Both the position numbers and the translations under genes were made by a program. Positions 9,931-19,075 of a stretch of DNA of 64,000 nt are shown in pieces. The stretch is from Ophiobolus disseminans (taxonomy: Eukaryota > Ascomycota > Dothideomycetes > Pleosporales > Phaeosphaeriaceae). The notes beneath the pieces were generated by a model. It was not told the origin of the DNA. It did not search any database and worked only from the letters and a program-made list of their open reading frames with translations. The stretch covers positions 156,057 through 220,056 of the forward strand of contig MU006228.1 in NCBI GenBank assembly GCA_010093685.1, written 5' to 3'. Within the stretch, counting starts at the first letter, position 1. Every line of letters begins with the position of its first letter.

Positions 9931-10479
9931 CTATCTCTCCTCGCCCGTAGCTCGCGTCGGACCGTCTTCTGCCCGTGGTGTGCTTGCGGCCGCCTCGGCG
10001 ATTTTGCCCCTCCGCGCTCCCATGCACGTCAGCGGTTGCTGCCTCCCATCCAACGAACTCATCCCCAACTCCCTTGTATACAGTTTCTGCGCTTGCTCGC
10101 TGCCTGTCAGCAGCACCAAGAAGCGCAGGTCGTTCATCTCGAGCACAATCTCGCGGCAGCACGCGATGATCCACTTTCCCAGCCCGAGGTTGCGGTGCGA
10201 ATCGTGCAGGTAGACGTCCGTGAGGTAGGCCAGTGTGGTGTAGTCAGTGACCATGCGGGCCATGCCGATGGGGGTGTTGTCGCTGGTGTAGATACCTAGA
10301 GTGAGAGAGTTGTCGAGCATGGCGCGTGTTGCTTCGTCGGAGAGGGGTTCAGCCCAGTACATTGCGTCTGTTGCGAAGGCTTCTTGGACGAATTTGTGGG
10401 GGAGCAAGTCGCGTGCGGTGGAGATGAGGTATGTTTGTGAAGCGATGGTGCGCTGCCATTGCCATGTCTTTTTGTCCAT
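9931..10479 (-). CDS. GNAT-family N-acetyltransferase
   Basis: A single-exon frame of 182 residues from the ATG at 10479 (MDKKTWQWQRT). The open frame extends 31 codons upstream but has no ATG there. The GNAT fold is visible as a central strand (TPIGMARMVTDYTTLAYLTDVYL) followed by the acetyl-CoA pyrophosphate-binding motif A (HRNLGLGKWIIACC, matching R-x-x-G-x-G/A) and a late strand (DLRFLVLLTGSEQAQKLYTRELGM). The substrate cannot be read from sequence. The last 25 residues are Ala/Arg/Glu-rich and probably disordered. It shares orientation with the isomerase downstream but is 629 bases away, so there is no operon-like coupling. Probably a cytosolic small-molecule acetyltransferase. Confidence 0.75.
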   Translation of the reverse strand: MDKKTWQWQRTIASQTYLISTARDLLPHKFVQEAFATDAMYWAEPLSDEATRAMLDNSLTLGIYTSDNTPIGMARMVTDYTTLAYLTDVYLHDSHRNLGLGKWIIACCREIVLEMNDLRFLVLLTGSEQAQKLYTRELGMSSLDGRQQPLTCMGARRGKIAEAAASTPRAEDGPTRATGEER

Positions 10480-10693
10480 GTTGAAATTTGGGGTGTTCCT
10501 TGTTGGTATGGAGGTGGTGTTGCTTTTAAAGTTGTTCTTGATTAGATTTGACTCATCGTCGGAGCTTGGCAAACGGAAAGTATTTGCTATCTATCATCAT
10601 ATCTACGTCTTCTTGCAATGCAAACGCTGTAGACGCCGGCTCGCATTAAGGAACATCGCGACTAATAACGCCTTGCCGAGCAATCAAAGTATA

Positions 10694-10880
10694 CCGTATA
10701 GACTCGTGATATAGGGCCAACTCACTGTCACTACCGCAGCTAATAGCGTTGTAGAGATATCTTATTCTACCACTGTTTACTGCCTTCTTAGCAGCTTTAC
10801 TACTGTCTTAGTAAGATTTTGCAAGGTTGGCCTTTCAGCGGCAGTACAGAGGGTTAGCCCTATATCACGAGTCTATACGG
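10694..10880. mobile_element. MITE, Tc1/mariner-like, TA target duplication
   Basis: The 187-base element has inverted ends. The first 24 bases (beginning CCGTATAGACTCGTGATATA) match the reverse complement of the last 24 perfectly, and weaker pairing extends to about 45 bases. TA dinucleotides flank both ends (10692-10693 and 10881-10882), as expected for Tc1/mariner insertion. There is no coding capacity. Size, ends and TA duplication fit a non-autonomous mariner-type MITE. Confidence 0.85.
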
Positions 10881-11093
10881 TAGGCTGTGCCTCCACTTCG
10901 TAATATTTGCATTTATCACGACTACACACTGCTTCGTCGAAGTTGGTGAAGTAGGGTATCAAAATCGTTGCCCCTCTTTCCTTCATATCCTCCATTCTTC
11001 GCCTACCCAAAACAACATATATCTTCTGCTTAACATATGCTGCTCCTACTACGCTACATGGCCCCATTCTAGAACTTTCCCATCACGTGTCCT

Positions 11094-12549
11094 TCATGCA
11101 TTGCCAAAGCCAGCTCTGCCTCCTATCCACCCTCTTCCACCCGCCATACAAATTGCTCGCATCCGCTGGCCCACCCGCCGCGAAGAAATCTTCCACTTCC
11201 CGTCCTTCGTCTCCTTCACCTCCTGCACAGCATATGCCCAAATCGCATTGATGCTCTTCAACGGCGCCAGTAACACCTTCTTCTGTGCGGCCGACACACC
11301 AGCGGCCTCTGCTTCCGCCGCTTGCTCGAGGATGTACAGCGCGAACTTGAACAAATCGGCGTGGAGGTCGTTGATAGGACACACGCGGTCGTTCTCGCAG
11401 TTTTCGAACTTTATAGCGGGGATGAGCTCTTCGCGGCATGTGCGTGTGAAAGCGCCCAATCGAAGTAGAGGTCGATCATATCCGCAGGGAGCCAGTAGGC
11501 GCCAAGATGCTCCAGGACTTCTGCATAGCGGGGTTCACTCGAGAGGTGAATGTGCTTTTCTGTGGTATTGCGTTGTGCTTGGAGGTGGGTTTGGTTGTCA
11601 GGGTTGCAGATGAAGCGGCGCAGAACGTGGTAGATTGGTTCTGTCACGGCGGAAATCTCATATACAATCACCACATATACAGTACAGTGGCGGGGTAATG
11701 TGTGTTCACATTTTGCCCCCCATTTTGGCCGCCACAGATTCCGAGGCGTTGTGCTCCATCTGGGCTGAGAGTATGTTTCCCATCATGCGAGGGCTTTTGA
11801 AAGTGCGTGCGTTCTTCGCTTTGAAGGTCTCGCGGGGGCTGTTGAGATTTGTGACGCAGTTTGTTCTTGAGTTTATAGAGGCTTTCGGCGAACGTTGTGG
11901 GTAGGGTGCTATCGAATAGGTGCTCAACGCCTTGTCGATGAATGGCGAGTTCCATGCCGGGCCATTGAGGCACCTCGGGCTGGAGTAGTTTCCCAGCGAC
12001 ATAGAGGTGGGCTAACCACGTTCTTTCCTTCGTGTCTTATTTCCCACGAAAGCGCAGCTCATTTAGTCGTGAATAGAGGTGGTGCTTCATGAGGCCACAT
12101 CGGACGGGGTGACGTCTGAGGAAGTACAATTTCTCGTTCTGAAGTCGGCGCCAAAAAGGTGTGGTTGTTGTGCTGATTATGCTGCGATTTCCTGGTTCAT
12201 CATGAAGCGTATAGTTTTCGAAGTTATCGATCATCGCCGCCAATTCGGGGTCTCTATGGATCAATTGAATGATATCTTTGATCCAATCGTTGTCCGCAGT
12301 ATAGCTGGTATCGGATGTGGGTTCGGCAGTCACACGCTGCTGCCATTCCTTGACGTGGGTCTGCATTCATACAAAAGCTTGCTCTGCTTTCTTCCTAGTG
12401 TAGACTTGATATCCAGGAACAAGCTCACACCAAAAGTCACCCACAACGGAATCTCGTTGGGATTTTTAAGGACGTGCTCCACGCCCGCGCTGATCTCGTC
12501 ATGTCTGCAAACTGGCAGATTCTTCCAAATGTTGCTGGCAACTTGGTAC
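11094..12549 (-). pseudogene. DUF6604-type protein gene, decayed
   Basis: Reading the minus strand from 12549 gives a broken but recognisable protein: VTFGVSLFLDIKSTLG, then (frame change near 12370) HVKEWQQRV, EKLYFLRRHPVRCGLM, a TAA at 12037-12039, and in the same frame PQWPGMELAIHRQGVEHLF. Further frame changes near 11670 and 11455 lead to WLPADMIDLYFDWA and DLHADLFKFALYILEQAAEA. The order and wording (helical DI segment; FYLLKHHPxxCG-like motif; WPxMExxIxxH) match the DUF6604 domain of fungal proteins of unknown function, often found near NLR/HET loci; the assignment is from memory of that family. The 5' end is cut off by LTR copy B1 at 12550. Confidence 0.55.
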
Positions 12550-12743
12550 TGTCACGGTTTGGGGTGTCTCCTGCCTCACCTGCAATTGCACCTCGCTTGT
12601 ATGGTAGCGAGTTGCAGCTACCTACATTGAACTAGCGCTGCCCACAGCCACATACTTATATATACAGTTTGTAGCTTCACTCAATACAACCTCAGTTCAA
12701 TCCTTCAATTCTTCCTGTATATGCGCTGTTCTACACCGCGACA
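12550..12743 (+). mobile_element. Solo LTR, family B copy 1 (no target duplication)
   Basis: A 194-base element starting TGTCACGGTTTGGGG and ending CCGCGACA, with a TATATATA box and CTCAATACAACCTCAG start-like region. It is closely similar to copies at 12927-13116 (opposite strand) and 29195-29391. Its flanks (GGTAC and AAGTG) do not match. One side is the DUF6604 pseudogene and the other is the transposase fragment, so this copy marks a rearrangement joint rather than a simple insertion. Confidence 0.75.
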
Positions 12744-13198
12744 AAGTGTCTTATCATAGGCCTTGAGGGAGGTAGGCCTTGCTTTGTGAGGCGCTCTATA
12801 TAGCGTATGAGCTCCTGCTCCTGCTGTGGGTGGAGCGCTTGCTGGTTTTCTGCCATAGTACTGCGTGAGCTTGCAAGGCCTTGATGTCTCCGCGCAAGCG
12901 TTGTACGGTTGCAGTGATACTCTGTTTGTCGCGGTGTGGGAACAGCGCATATGCAGGAAGAATTGAAGGATTGAACTGAGGTTGTATTGAGTGAAGCTAC
13001 GAACAGTAAATATACATGATGGGCTGTAAACAGCGCTAGTGTAGGAAAGGCAGCATCGTCTCACCAGAGGTGAGGTGCCACTGCACGTGAGGCAGGAGAT
13101 GCCCTCAACCGTGACACTGTTGCAATTTTGCAATAGCTAAATCGTTCTCCAGGTTCAAGCAACTCGATTGCTGCAATTGCAGCCTCAATCTGGCTCAT
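12744..13198 (-). pseudogene. Pogo/Fot-like transposase N-terminal remnant
   Basis: The ATG at 13198 opens MSQIEAAIAAIELLEPGERF, the typical start of fungal pogo-superfamily transposases. The frame enters LTR copy B2 after KIAT. Beyond the LTR the sequence resumes as NRTTLARRHQGL, then ENQQALHPQQEQELIRYIER and LTKQGLPPSRPMIRH, which is the CENP-B-type helix-turn-helix region. Removing the LTR and one AACAG duplication places both halves in the same frame. The sequence is cut at 12744 by LTR copy B1; the DDE catalytic domain is entirely missing. No terminal inverted repeat of the parent transposon was recognised upstream. Confidence 0.85.
12927..13116 (-). mobile_element. Solo LTR, family B copy 2, inside transposase
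   Basis: A 190-base element on the minus strand starting TGTCACGGTTGAGGGC and ending CCGCGACA, flanked by perfect 5-base duplications AACAG (+ strand CTGTT at 13117-13121 and 12922-12926). It forms a near-perfect inverted pair with copy 1 at 12550-12743, with about 180 bases between them. Inserted in a transposase frame that is open once the LTR is ignored. Confidence 0.85.
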
Positions 13199-13644
13199 AT
13201 TGATTAAGTTATAATGCATTGAAGTTGGATTGGGAAACAGAATCCATGCGGTACAAATAACGTCAGAGACTACAGGTGCAGTTGAGTGGACAGGCTATAA
13301 AAATCGAGACACTGGAGCAGTTGCTTCGACAATCAATGTGGTACAGTCACATTGCTTTTCAACCTATGACACCTGCTGATGGGAGGCACAAGAGTGGACA
13401 CATGAAAGTGGATTGAATTGGTAATGGACTACTGTGGGAAACTCGGGTGAGTTGATGGAGATGGAGACAGGCTAAGCCCAAACAGGCAGGCTCCTTGGCA
13501 GCACGTGACTGCTCTCACGGGCAGGACCTGGAGGCTACCGAACACCTGCTAACCGAAGTGACTAGATCTTGAGCACCGAGTGGTCGCACACGTCGAGCAA
13601 GAGTTTTCCGGTGATATCTGTCAACATTGGAAGTTGGTCATCCG
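13199..13644. other. Intergenic, no gene seen
   Basis: The 446 bases upstream of the transposase remnant. They presumably include the untranslated 5' end of the pogo-like element, but I could not locate its terminal repeat. Confidence 0.35.
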
Positions 13645-13809
13645 TGTCAGCCTGGCACCTTGCTTCCCATGAGTATACTATGAATGCTCTACTCACGTAA
13701 CCCTCAATTGCTTGCTTACTCAGCTCTCTTGTGTATATAATCGCTCTCTGTAGCTCCCTCAGTACAACAACCTTCTCCTTCGTCTCGGCTCCATTCCCAC
13801 AATTTGGCA
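13645..13809 (+). mobile_element. Solo LTR, family A copy 2 (degenerate)
   Basis: Starts TGTCAGCCTGGCACCTT, contains GTGTATATAATCGCTCT and CAGTACAACAACCTTCT, and ends near TTTGGCA. It aligns over its whole length with the copy at 3240-3401 at roughly three-quarters identity by eye. The flanking bases (ATCCG and GGGAA) do not form a duplication, so it is older, or its end is misplaced by a few bases. Confidence 0.65.
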
Positions 13810-14075
13810 GGGAAGAAGCTGCTCCTCAAATGAACAAGTCGAGCACAAAGTTGTCAGAAACACATCGTCTCAAGCTGTATCGAATACAGGGCAGATTGAC
13901 TCTAAGGACAGTCGAGGGTACAGGCGCGGAATACAGCATTCGTGAAGCTACCCGGTACCCTAAGAGATAGTCACATACAAATTGAACCGTACATAATGAT
14001 CATACTCTTTCTTCAACCTCCTCAGCTTTTCCAATCTCCACGACTCAGCGCGCTTATCCGGACGCTGCAATCAAA

Positions 14076-14375
14076 ATGTCACTTGCGAGCTTCTACCTCT
14101 CGCTCGCCGACCTAGTAGCCGTTATCACCATCTGCTCTCTAGTCATCAGCTTCAAGGTCTTCACCCAGGCTTTGGAGTATACGCTCAATGCTTGCACGCA
14201 GAGCTGCATGCGCAAAGGAAGCAGTTTCGCCTCCAGTCACTCATTCGCTTCTGATATCGACAACGGCAACATCAGAGCTTCGCATATATCGAACACAATG
14301 CCCATAAATCTCTTCCAAACATCTATCGCCTCTAGCATAGTTCAAAGAAGCTCGTGTTTGCCGCATACGTCATGA
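14076..14375 (+). CDS. Small hypothetical protein
   Basis: A 99-residue frame with an ATG start. The first 40 residues (SLASFYLSLADLVAVITICS, then LVISFKVFTQALEY) form hydrophobic or amphipathic helices, similar in style to N-terminal helices of fungal NLR/HET-associated proteins. The rest is Ser-rich without motifs. It may be the surviving 5' piece of a longer gene, since nothing recognisable continues after 14375. Confidence 0.3.
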   Translation: MSLASFYLSLADLVAVITICSLVISFKVFTQALEYTLNACTQSCMRKGSSFASSHSFASDIDNGNIRASHISNTMPINLFQTSIASSIVQRSSCLPHTS

Positions 14376-14821
14376 GTAGTGGTGCGATCAACAATATTCC
14401 ATCACGGCGGATACATACTATTCTCGCTCTTGATCTCGCTTATGTGGTTGGTAGCGAAAACTTCCGAGGTACATAATTGGGTTGCGATACTCGTCCGATA
14501 TAACCGTAAATATATCCAAGACTTTGCGCAGAGTCGGTGAAGAGTAGCCCGCGGGCGTGTGATTGATATGGGTGGCAGGCTACGCGGCAAGCCTCTTGCG
14601 CACGCTGAGCAGACATCAGAGGCAGTAGCATATTTCAGGAGTTTGAGATTGCAGCAGCATCCTCGGACGATGACGAGGCGTCCACCGTTGAATCTAGTTT
14701 ACCTACTTTACGACTAGTGTACGCACCGTGCGCACCCGACCTTCCCATCCGAATTGCGACACACATCAACTGCCACCGTACCCCGAGACAACGCATCAAG
14801 CCGAACGGAGGAATGGCAAGA
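14376..14821. other. Intergenic, no gene seen
   Basis: About 445 bases of 3' flank of the dehydrogenase gene. No supportable feature. Confidence 0.35.
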
Positions 14822-16278
14822 TCACCACAGCAAAATTGGCTTGATCGTTGCACCGGTGTGCATATCGTGTAATGCCTTCTCAAAATCGTCCGCCTATAGC
14901 CATAAGTTTAGGAAAGCGAAAGATCATATATCCCACTTACCGGATACATCTTGGCCAGTTTTTCGATAGGACTGTGTGCGTACACATTAACGTAAGATGC
15001 GAAGACGAGAACCGTGCTTACAATTTGCCTTGACGATACCACTCGATCATCTGCGGTACGAACTAGAGCGCCAGTATCAGTCTCGGCTCATATCATTGTA
15101 TCAGAATATATACCTTCGATGGCTTTGCGTTGCCTTCAATACATCCACGAATGACGGTCCCGAACTGGCACGATTTAGCGATACTGATATGGAGCTGGAG
15201 CAATGACATACAGTCATTAGCGGGGCTAAATCAAGGCTCAATTTTCCATCGACTATGCCGATGAGTATCATCTGGCCCTTGGGATGCAACGACTGCACCC
15301 CAGCATCGATTATAGGGATAACGCCGGTGGTGTCAATGATGGCATTGGTACCTCTCGGCGCAATGTCTCTGATTGCTTTGGATAGGTCGACTGTCAAAGC
15401 GGTGAATTTAGCGGTATTGATGACATGTGTTGCTCCCAGCTCCCGCGCAAGATCAAGCCGAGATGCTACCCGATCGACACCGATGACGGTCTTCGCACCG
15501 CGTGCTTTGGCAGCCTACTAATTACTTTAGTTGAGATTACCCTGGGTCGATAACTGACATACCATGATAGCTGACATGCCAACTCCACCCAATCCGAACA
15601 CCTTTCGAAGACCTGTCAGTCATTTCAAGAACAAATGACGCCATTTATAAAGCGTGTGCTTACAGCTACTTCATCGCGTTCTCGAACATCCGCCAGTTCG
15701 GTAACGGCCCCAGCCCCGGTTTGATACCCGCAACCCATGGGAGCAAATAGCTTCAGCTCTTCTTCATCGTGGACTAGCTCTTGTACGTTTAGCGCCGATG
15801 TTGCCTTCACGAGCGCCAACTTCGAGAAGCTTGATTGCCCGAAGAACAGCCCACCCGTGCTCTTGCCATTCTCGCCTTCATACACGTGTGGCACATTGAA
15901 GATATTCTTCGTGTGGAACTCATCGCAATACCCTGGAGTCTCGTCCGCGCAAGCCCGGCACTCGTCCTTGCCGCAGAAGTCGAAGCTCAGCAACACCTTG
16001 TCTCCTGCTTTAACATGAGAGATGCTACTACCGACTCTCTCGACGATACCGGAGCCTTCATGGCCCATGACTCGGGGATATGGGGTGAAACCTGGAGCAT
16101 CTTCAGGTACCATGGAAAGAGCAACATCCGTATGACATATTCCAGATGCAACAATGCGGACCAGAACCTCATCTTCGAGTAGCTCTCGAAGTCGAACCGA
16201 CTCTTTGCGCCACTGAACCTGTCCATCTTTGGGCGCATCACTTACGATAGCGGTCGTCGAAATGGGATAGGCTGGCAT
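14822..16278 (-). CDS. Zinc-dependent alcohol dehydrogenase, aryl-alcohol type
   Basis: Seven exons (16278-15664, 15601-15563, 15514-15212, 15164-15114, 15062-15022, 14971-14941, 14893-14822) with introns of 47-62 bases give 383 residues. Catalytic zinc ligands appear as GICHTDVAL and MGHEGSGIVE. The structural zinc cluster is CGKDECRACADETPGYC. The NAD-binding turn GLGGVG is encoded by the 39-base second exon. The C-terminus has RGCIEGNAKPSK, PQMIEWYRQGKF and KPILLW, typical of NAD-dependent aryl- or benzyl-alcohol dehydrogenases (MDR superfamily). It would oxidise primary aromatic or aliphatic alcohols to aldehydes in the cytosol. The ATG at 16278 is preferred because an in-frame ATG 38 codons upstream adds only an atypical hydrophobic leader. 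All splice phases agree, so the gene appears functional, unlike most of its neighbours. Confidence 0.9.
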
Positions 16279-18030
16279 TGTGGAAAGTATGCAAAGCACG
16301 ACTTGCGAGATTGAGTTGGAGGCAAACACCAACACAATAGCAAGAGTTGGGTATGTAGCTGGACGTCTATTCCCAACTGCCGAGGGGTACATGCGTACCT
16401 TAAGTGGGGTACCCTCGGCTCATTCTTGGCTAGTGTGAGGTTTCCACTCGTCGCTCCAAACCAGTTGCAACAGATCTACGAAAATTGACCGGATGAACGA
16501 TGTATGGATGTGAGTAATCGGATACTGAACTCAAATAAATGGCCATTATGAGGTCAATGCTATGAGCACCGTTGAAACGTCGGTCTTGCCGTCACTCAAT
16601 CCACGCTCCGGACCCTGGAAGAGTGAATGTCGCATCACCTCGTATCGCATTGACTTTTGCACGCTCGCTCTCGTGTCAGTATGGTCAAAGACGCGCCCGA
16701 GTTTTCTCGCGAACATACTGACATTTGTAAAAGTCAACGTTTCATCACATGCATGCTGCCTAAGTAGCTTGCGCCCAACGCAGCAGGCCCGAGGTCGCAA
16801 ACCATTCTCGATGAAATCGCATAAGTGCACTCCAAAGAACAGGGCAAAGAGAGGCAGATGTAATACTGAGATATGCTGCTTCGTGAAAGATACATTGCGC
16901 AAGTTAACAGTGACGAAGGACCAGTAAAGCTGCATCGGATGCAACTCCGGAGCTCAGTGAGCTGGATGGCATCATAGTTTTGATTCCGCTGGTCCTGCAT
17001 CTCATAACAACGATCCTCTCTCTCAAAGATTCCTCCCGTTTCAATAAAGCTTTGGGGTCAAGCATCCCATGAATCACGCTCAAGCACACGCCGTCTTCGG
17101 GACGCGACTTGTTGTGGCACCAACTGGTATTGAGGCAAACAACAACTGTAATTGTTTGGCAGCAGGCCGAGTTGCTAAAGCTAACGAAGACGGTACAAAT
17201 ACAGCTGATCTAAAGTGATGGTGCATAAAAGGTGACTGCGTCCGGTAGACTTCGTGCTGCCGACGATCGCCAAGGTCCTGGTGAAGCGCATGAATGAATT
17301 CGCAAAGTGACAATTCTCCCTCGCAAATATCCTGCGAGGGCACAAACTTCAAAGATGCGGTCGAACGCTCTTCATACTATCGGCCTCTGCCGATAACACG
17401 AATCGGCATGCTTTCGGCACAACGACACCTTTCTGAGGACTTTAGTAATGATCCGGTTGCTGTTACGGTTCGCAGTACGGCCCGCCATAAGGCTATTGGG
17501 AAATCTCCTGGATAGCGGAAGGCTCAGAGTCATTTCCGATCATAGTATGGTCATGCTCATCGTTTTGCTGGGCAGCACGAATTTACTCATATTCGCATAC
17601 GTCAGAGTTCCGGTGATGCAGACCCCGTCAACATCCTTGAGTCCTGGGAGAGTATCATGGCATCCGGTGGAAGCGGCGTGTGAGGCCCTCAGTTCGAGTG
17701 AACCCGACTTTGGCTGCTTCTTTTGGACAACAGGGAATGAGTGTTTACGGTTATACTCTCTTAGGGCTGCCAGTCGATGAGCGCATGGGCGAGCAGCTGC
17801 CTCGCCCGTTCAGTGCATCGTCAGCCTGAACTAATTCACTCGGACTCTGATCCATTCCCCCTTACTATATACTTATCAGGCGCCATCGTAGTCCCCGTTA
17901 CAGCTCACATTCAGCTATCCACTTTCTCTTCAACCATTCGACCATTCAATTATTCGATCTTTCAACCATTCTTTCCAGAAACCAGGCCAGTATCTCAGCT
18001 TCTTACACTTTCAAACACATCAACATCAGC
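16279..18030. other. Intergenic, no gene seen
   Basis: About 1.75 kb. Short frames occur on both strands (for example 17448-17780, with a hydrophobic patch) but none has convincing structure. A TATA-like ACTATATACTTATC lies near 17865, about 165 bases before the next ATG. Confidence 0.4.
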
Positions 18031-19075
18031 ATGTCCTCTCAAGGACCTTCGACCACTCGCACACCATCCCCACCGTCAACTCCCACCTCCATCGATGATC
18101 TCGAGGCCTTTCAAGGACTGTCAATCTCCGACATCCCTGAGTCTTCACTAGAAGGAGTCCGCCGCTTCTTCAATAACATGAGCGATTCCGCAATCTTGGA
18201 GTATACTTTCGGCATTGACAAGCCTGGCGCGCCAGAGCTTGCAGAACATACCATCGTAATTGCCGTGGACTGCGAGAAATTCGAGTACGAGCCACGATGT
18301 TTAACTGAGTACGGTCTGCACACGTTCCTACGAAAAGACATGGCTCCGACCCTTGCCAACCCGGGCGCATATGGAGAGAATATGATGCGTGCCGTCTACT
18401 ATTACCATATTCGACTACGAGCCACGGCACACTACGTCAACCGGAAGTGGTGTCCAGGTAATCCTGATAACAATCGGGTTGGGGTTACGCGCTTTGCAAC
18501 AGACCAACAAGCAAAAGACTTCCTCTTGTATTCCATTGCTTGGCCTGTCGACCCCAAACAACCAGACGGTAGTAAATGCCCGATAGTACTCCTTGGCCAC
18601 GCAGTCAAGAACGACCTCGAGATGCTGCAAGAGCTGGGAGTCGACTCATCCGTCCTCAGCAACGTCGTAGCCGTCATCGACACCCAAATCATTGCCAAGG
18701 AGAAAGGCATCTACGGACGCGGCAACGAGATCGGACTGGCCACTCTCATGTCGCAATACGGCGTCAGCTTTAGCGATTCACATACAGCTGAACGACGCAG
18801 CATACACCTTGATTGCTGCCTTGTAGATGGTCATGGGTAAGAAGCTACCGGTACCAGCAAGCCGTTCGCTACAAGACGTGGTGGATGATCTGGAGGTATA
18901 TAGCGAGATCGTCGTTCCGGATGCAGGTACCGCTAGGTACTGTACTCGCTGAGCTGGAACTGATCATAACCGACCGGAGTGTTATGGCTCGATCAAACGC
19001 TGCGAGAAGTGCTTGAAGGCGGGTCACAAGGGTGCGGCTTATACGCACATCACCAAGCTGTGCACCCACCCGTGA
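18031..19075 (+). pseudogene. DEDD exonuclease-like gene (Gfd2/QDE-2-interacting type), broken
   Basis: The ATG at 18031 opens about 250 residues of good sequence: a Ser/Pro-rich leader, then the RNase H-like fold with IVIAVDCEKFE (first acidic pair), HIRLRATAHYVNRKWCPG, and VLLGHAVKNDLEMLQELGVD (second acidic site). This resembles the domain in fungal Gfd2/YDR514C-like and QDE-2-interacting-type proteins. Near 18787-18793 the frame shifts. Only after the shift does the expected final catalytic segment NDAAYTLIAAL appear, followed by an in-frame TAG (18824-18826) and TGA (18950-18952). The same frame ends with a Cys/His-rich tail (CEKCLKAGHK...HITKLCTH) at 19075. As read, the product lacks its last metal ligand and the tail. 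Confidence 0.7.

Noticed and set aside
10873..11067. Small gene interrupted by the MITE
   Set aside because: Removing the MITE and one TA leads to a stop almost at once, so unlike the LTR cases there is no support for a disrupted gene.
12705..13133. Minus-strand frame of 142 codons
   Set aside because: It reads straight through LTR copy 2 and out of the transposase frame; a chance frame across two elements.
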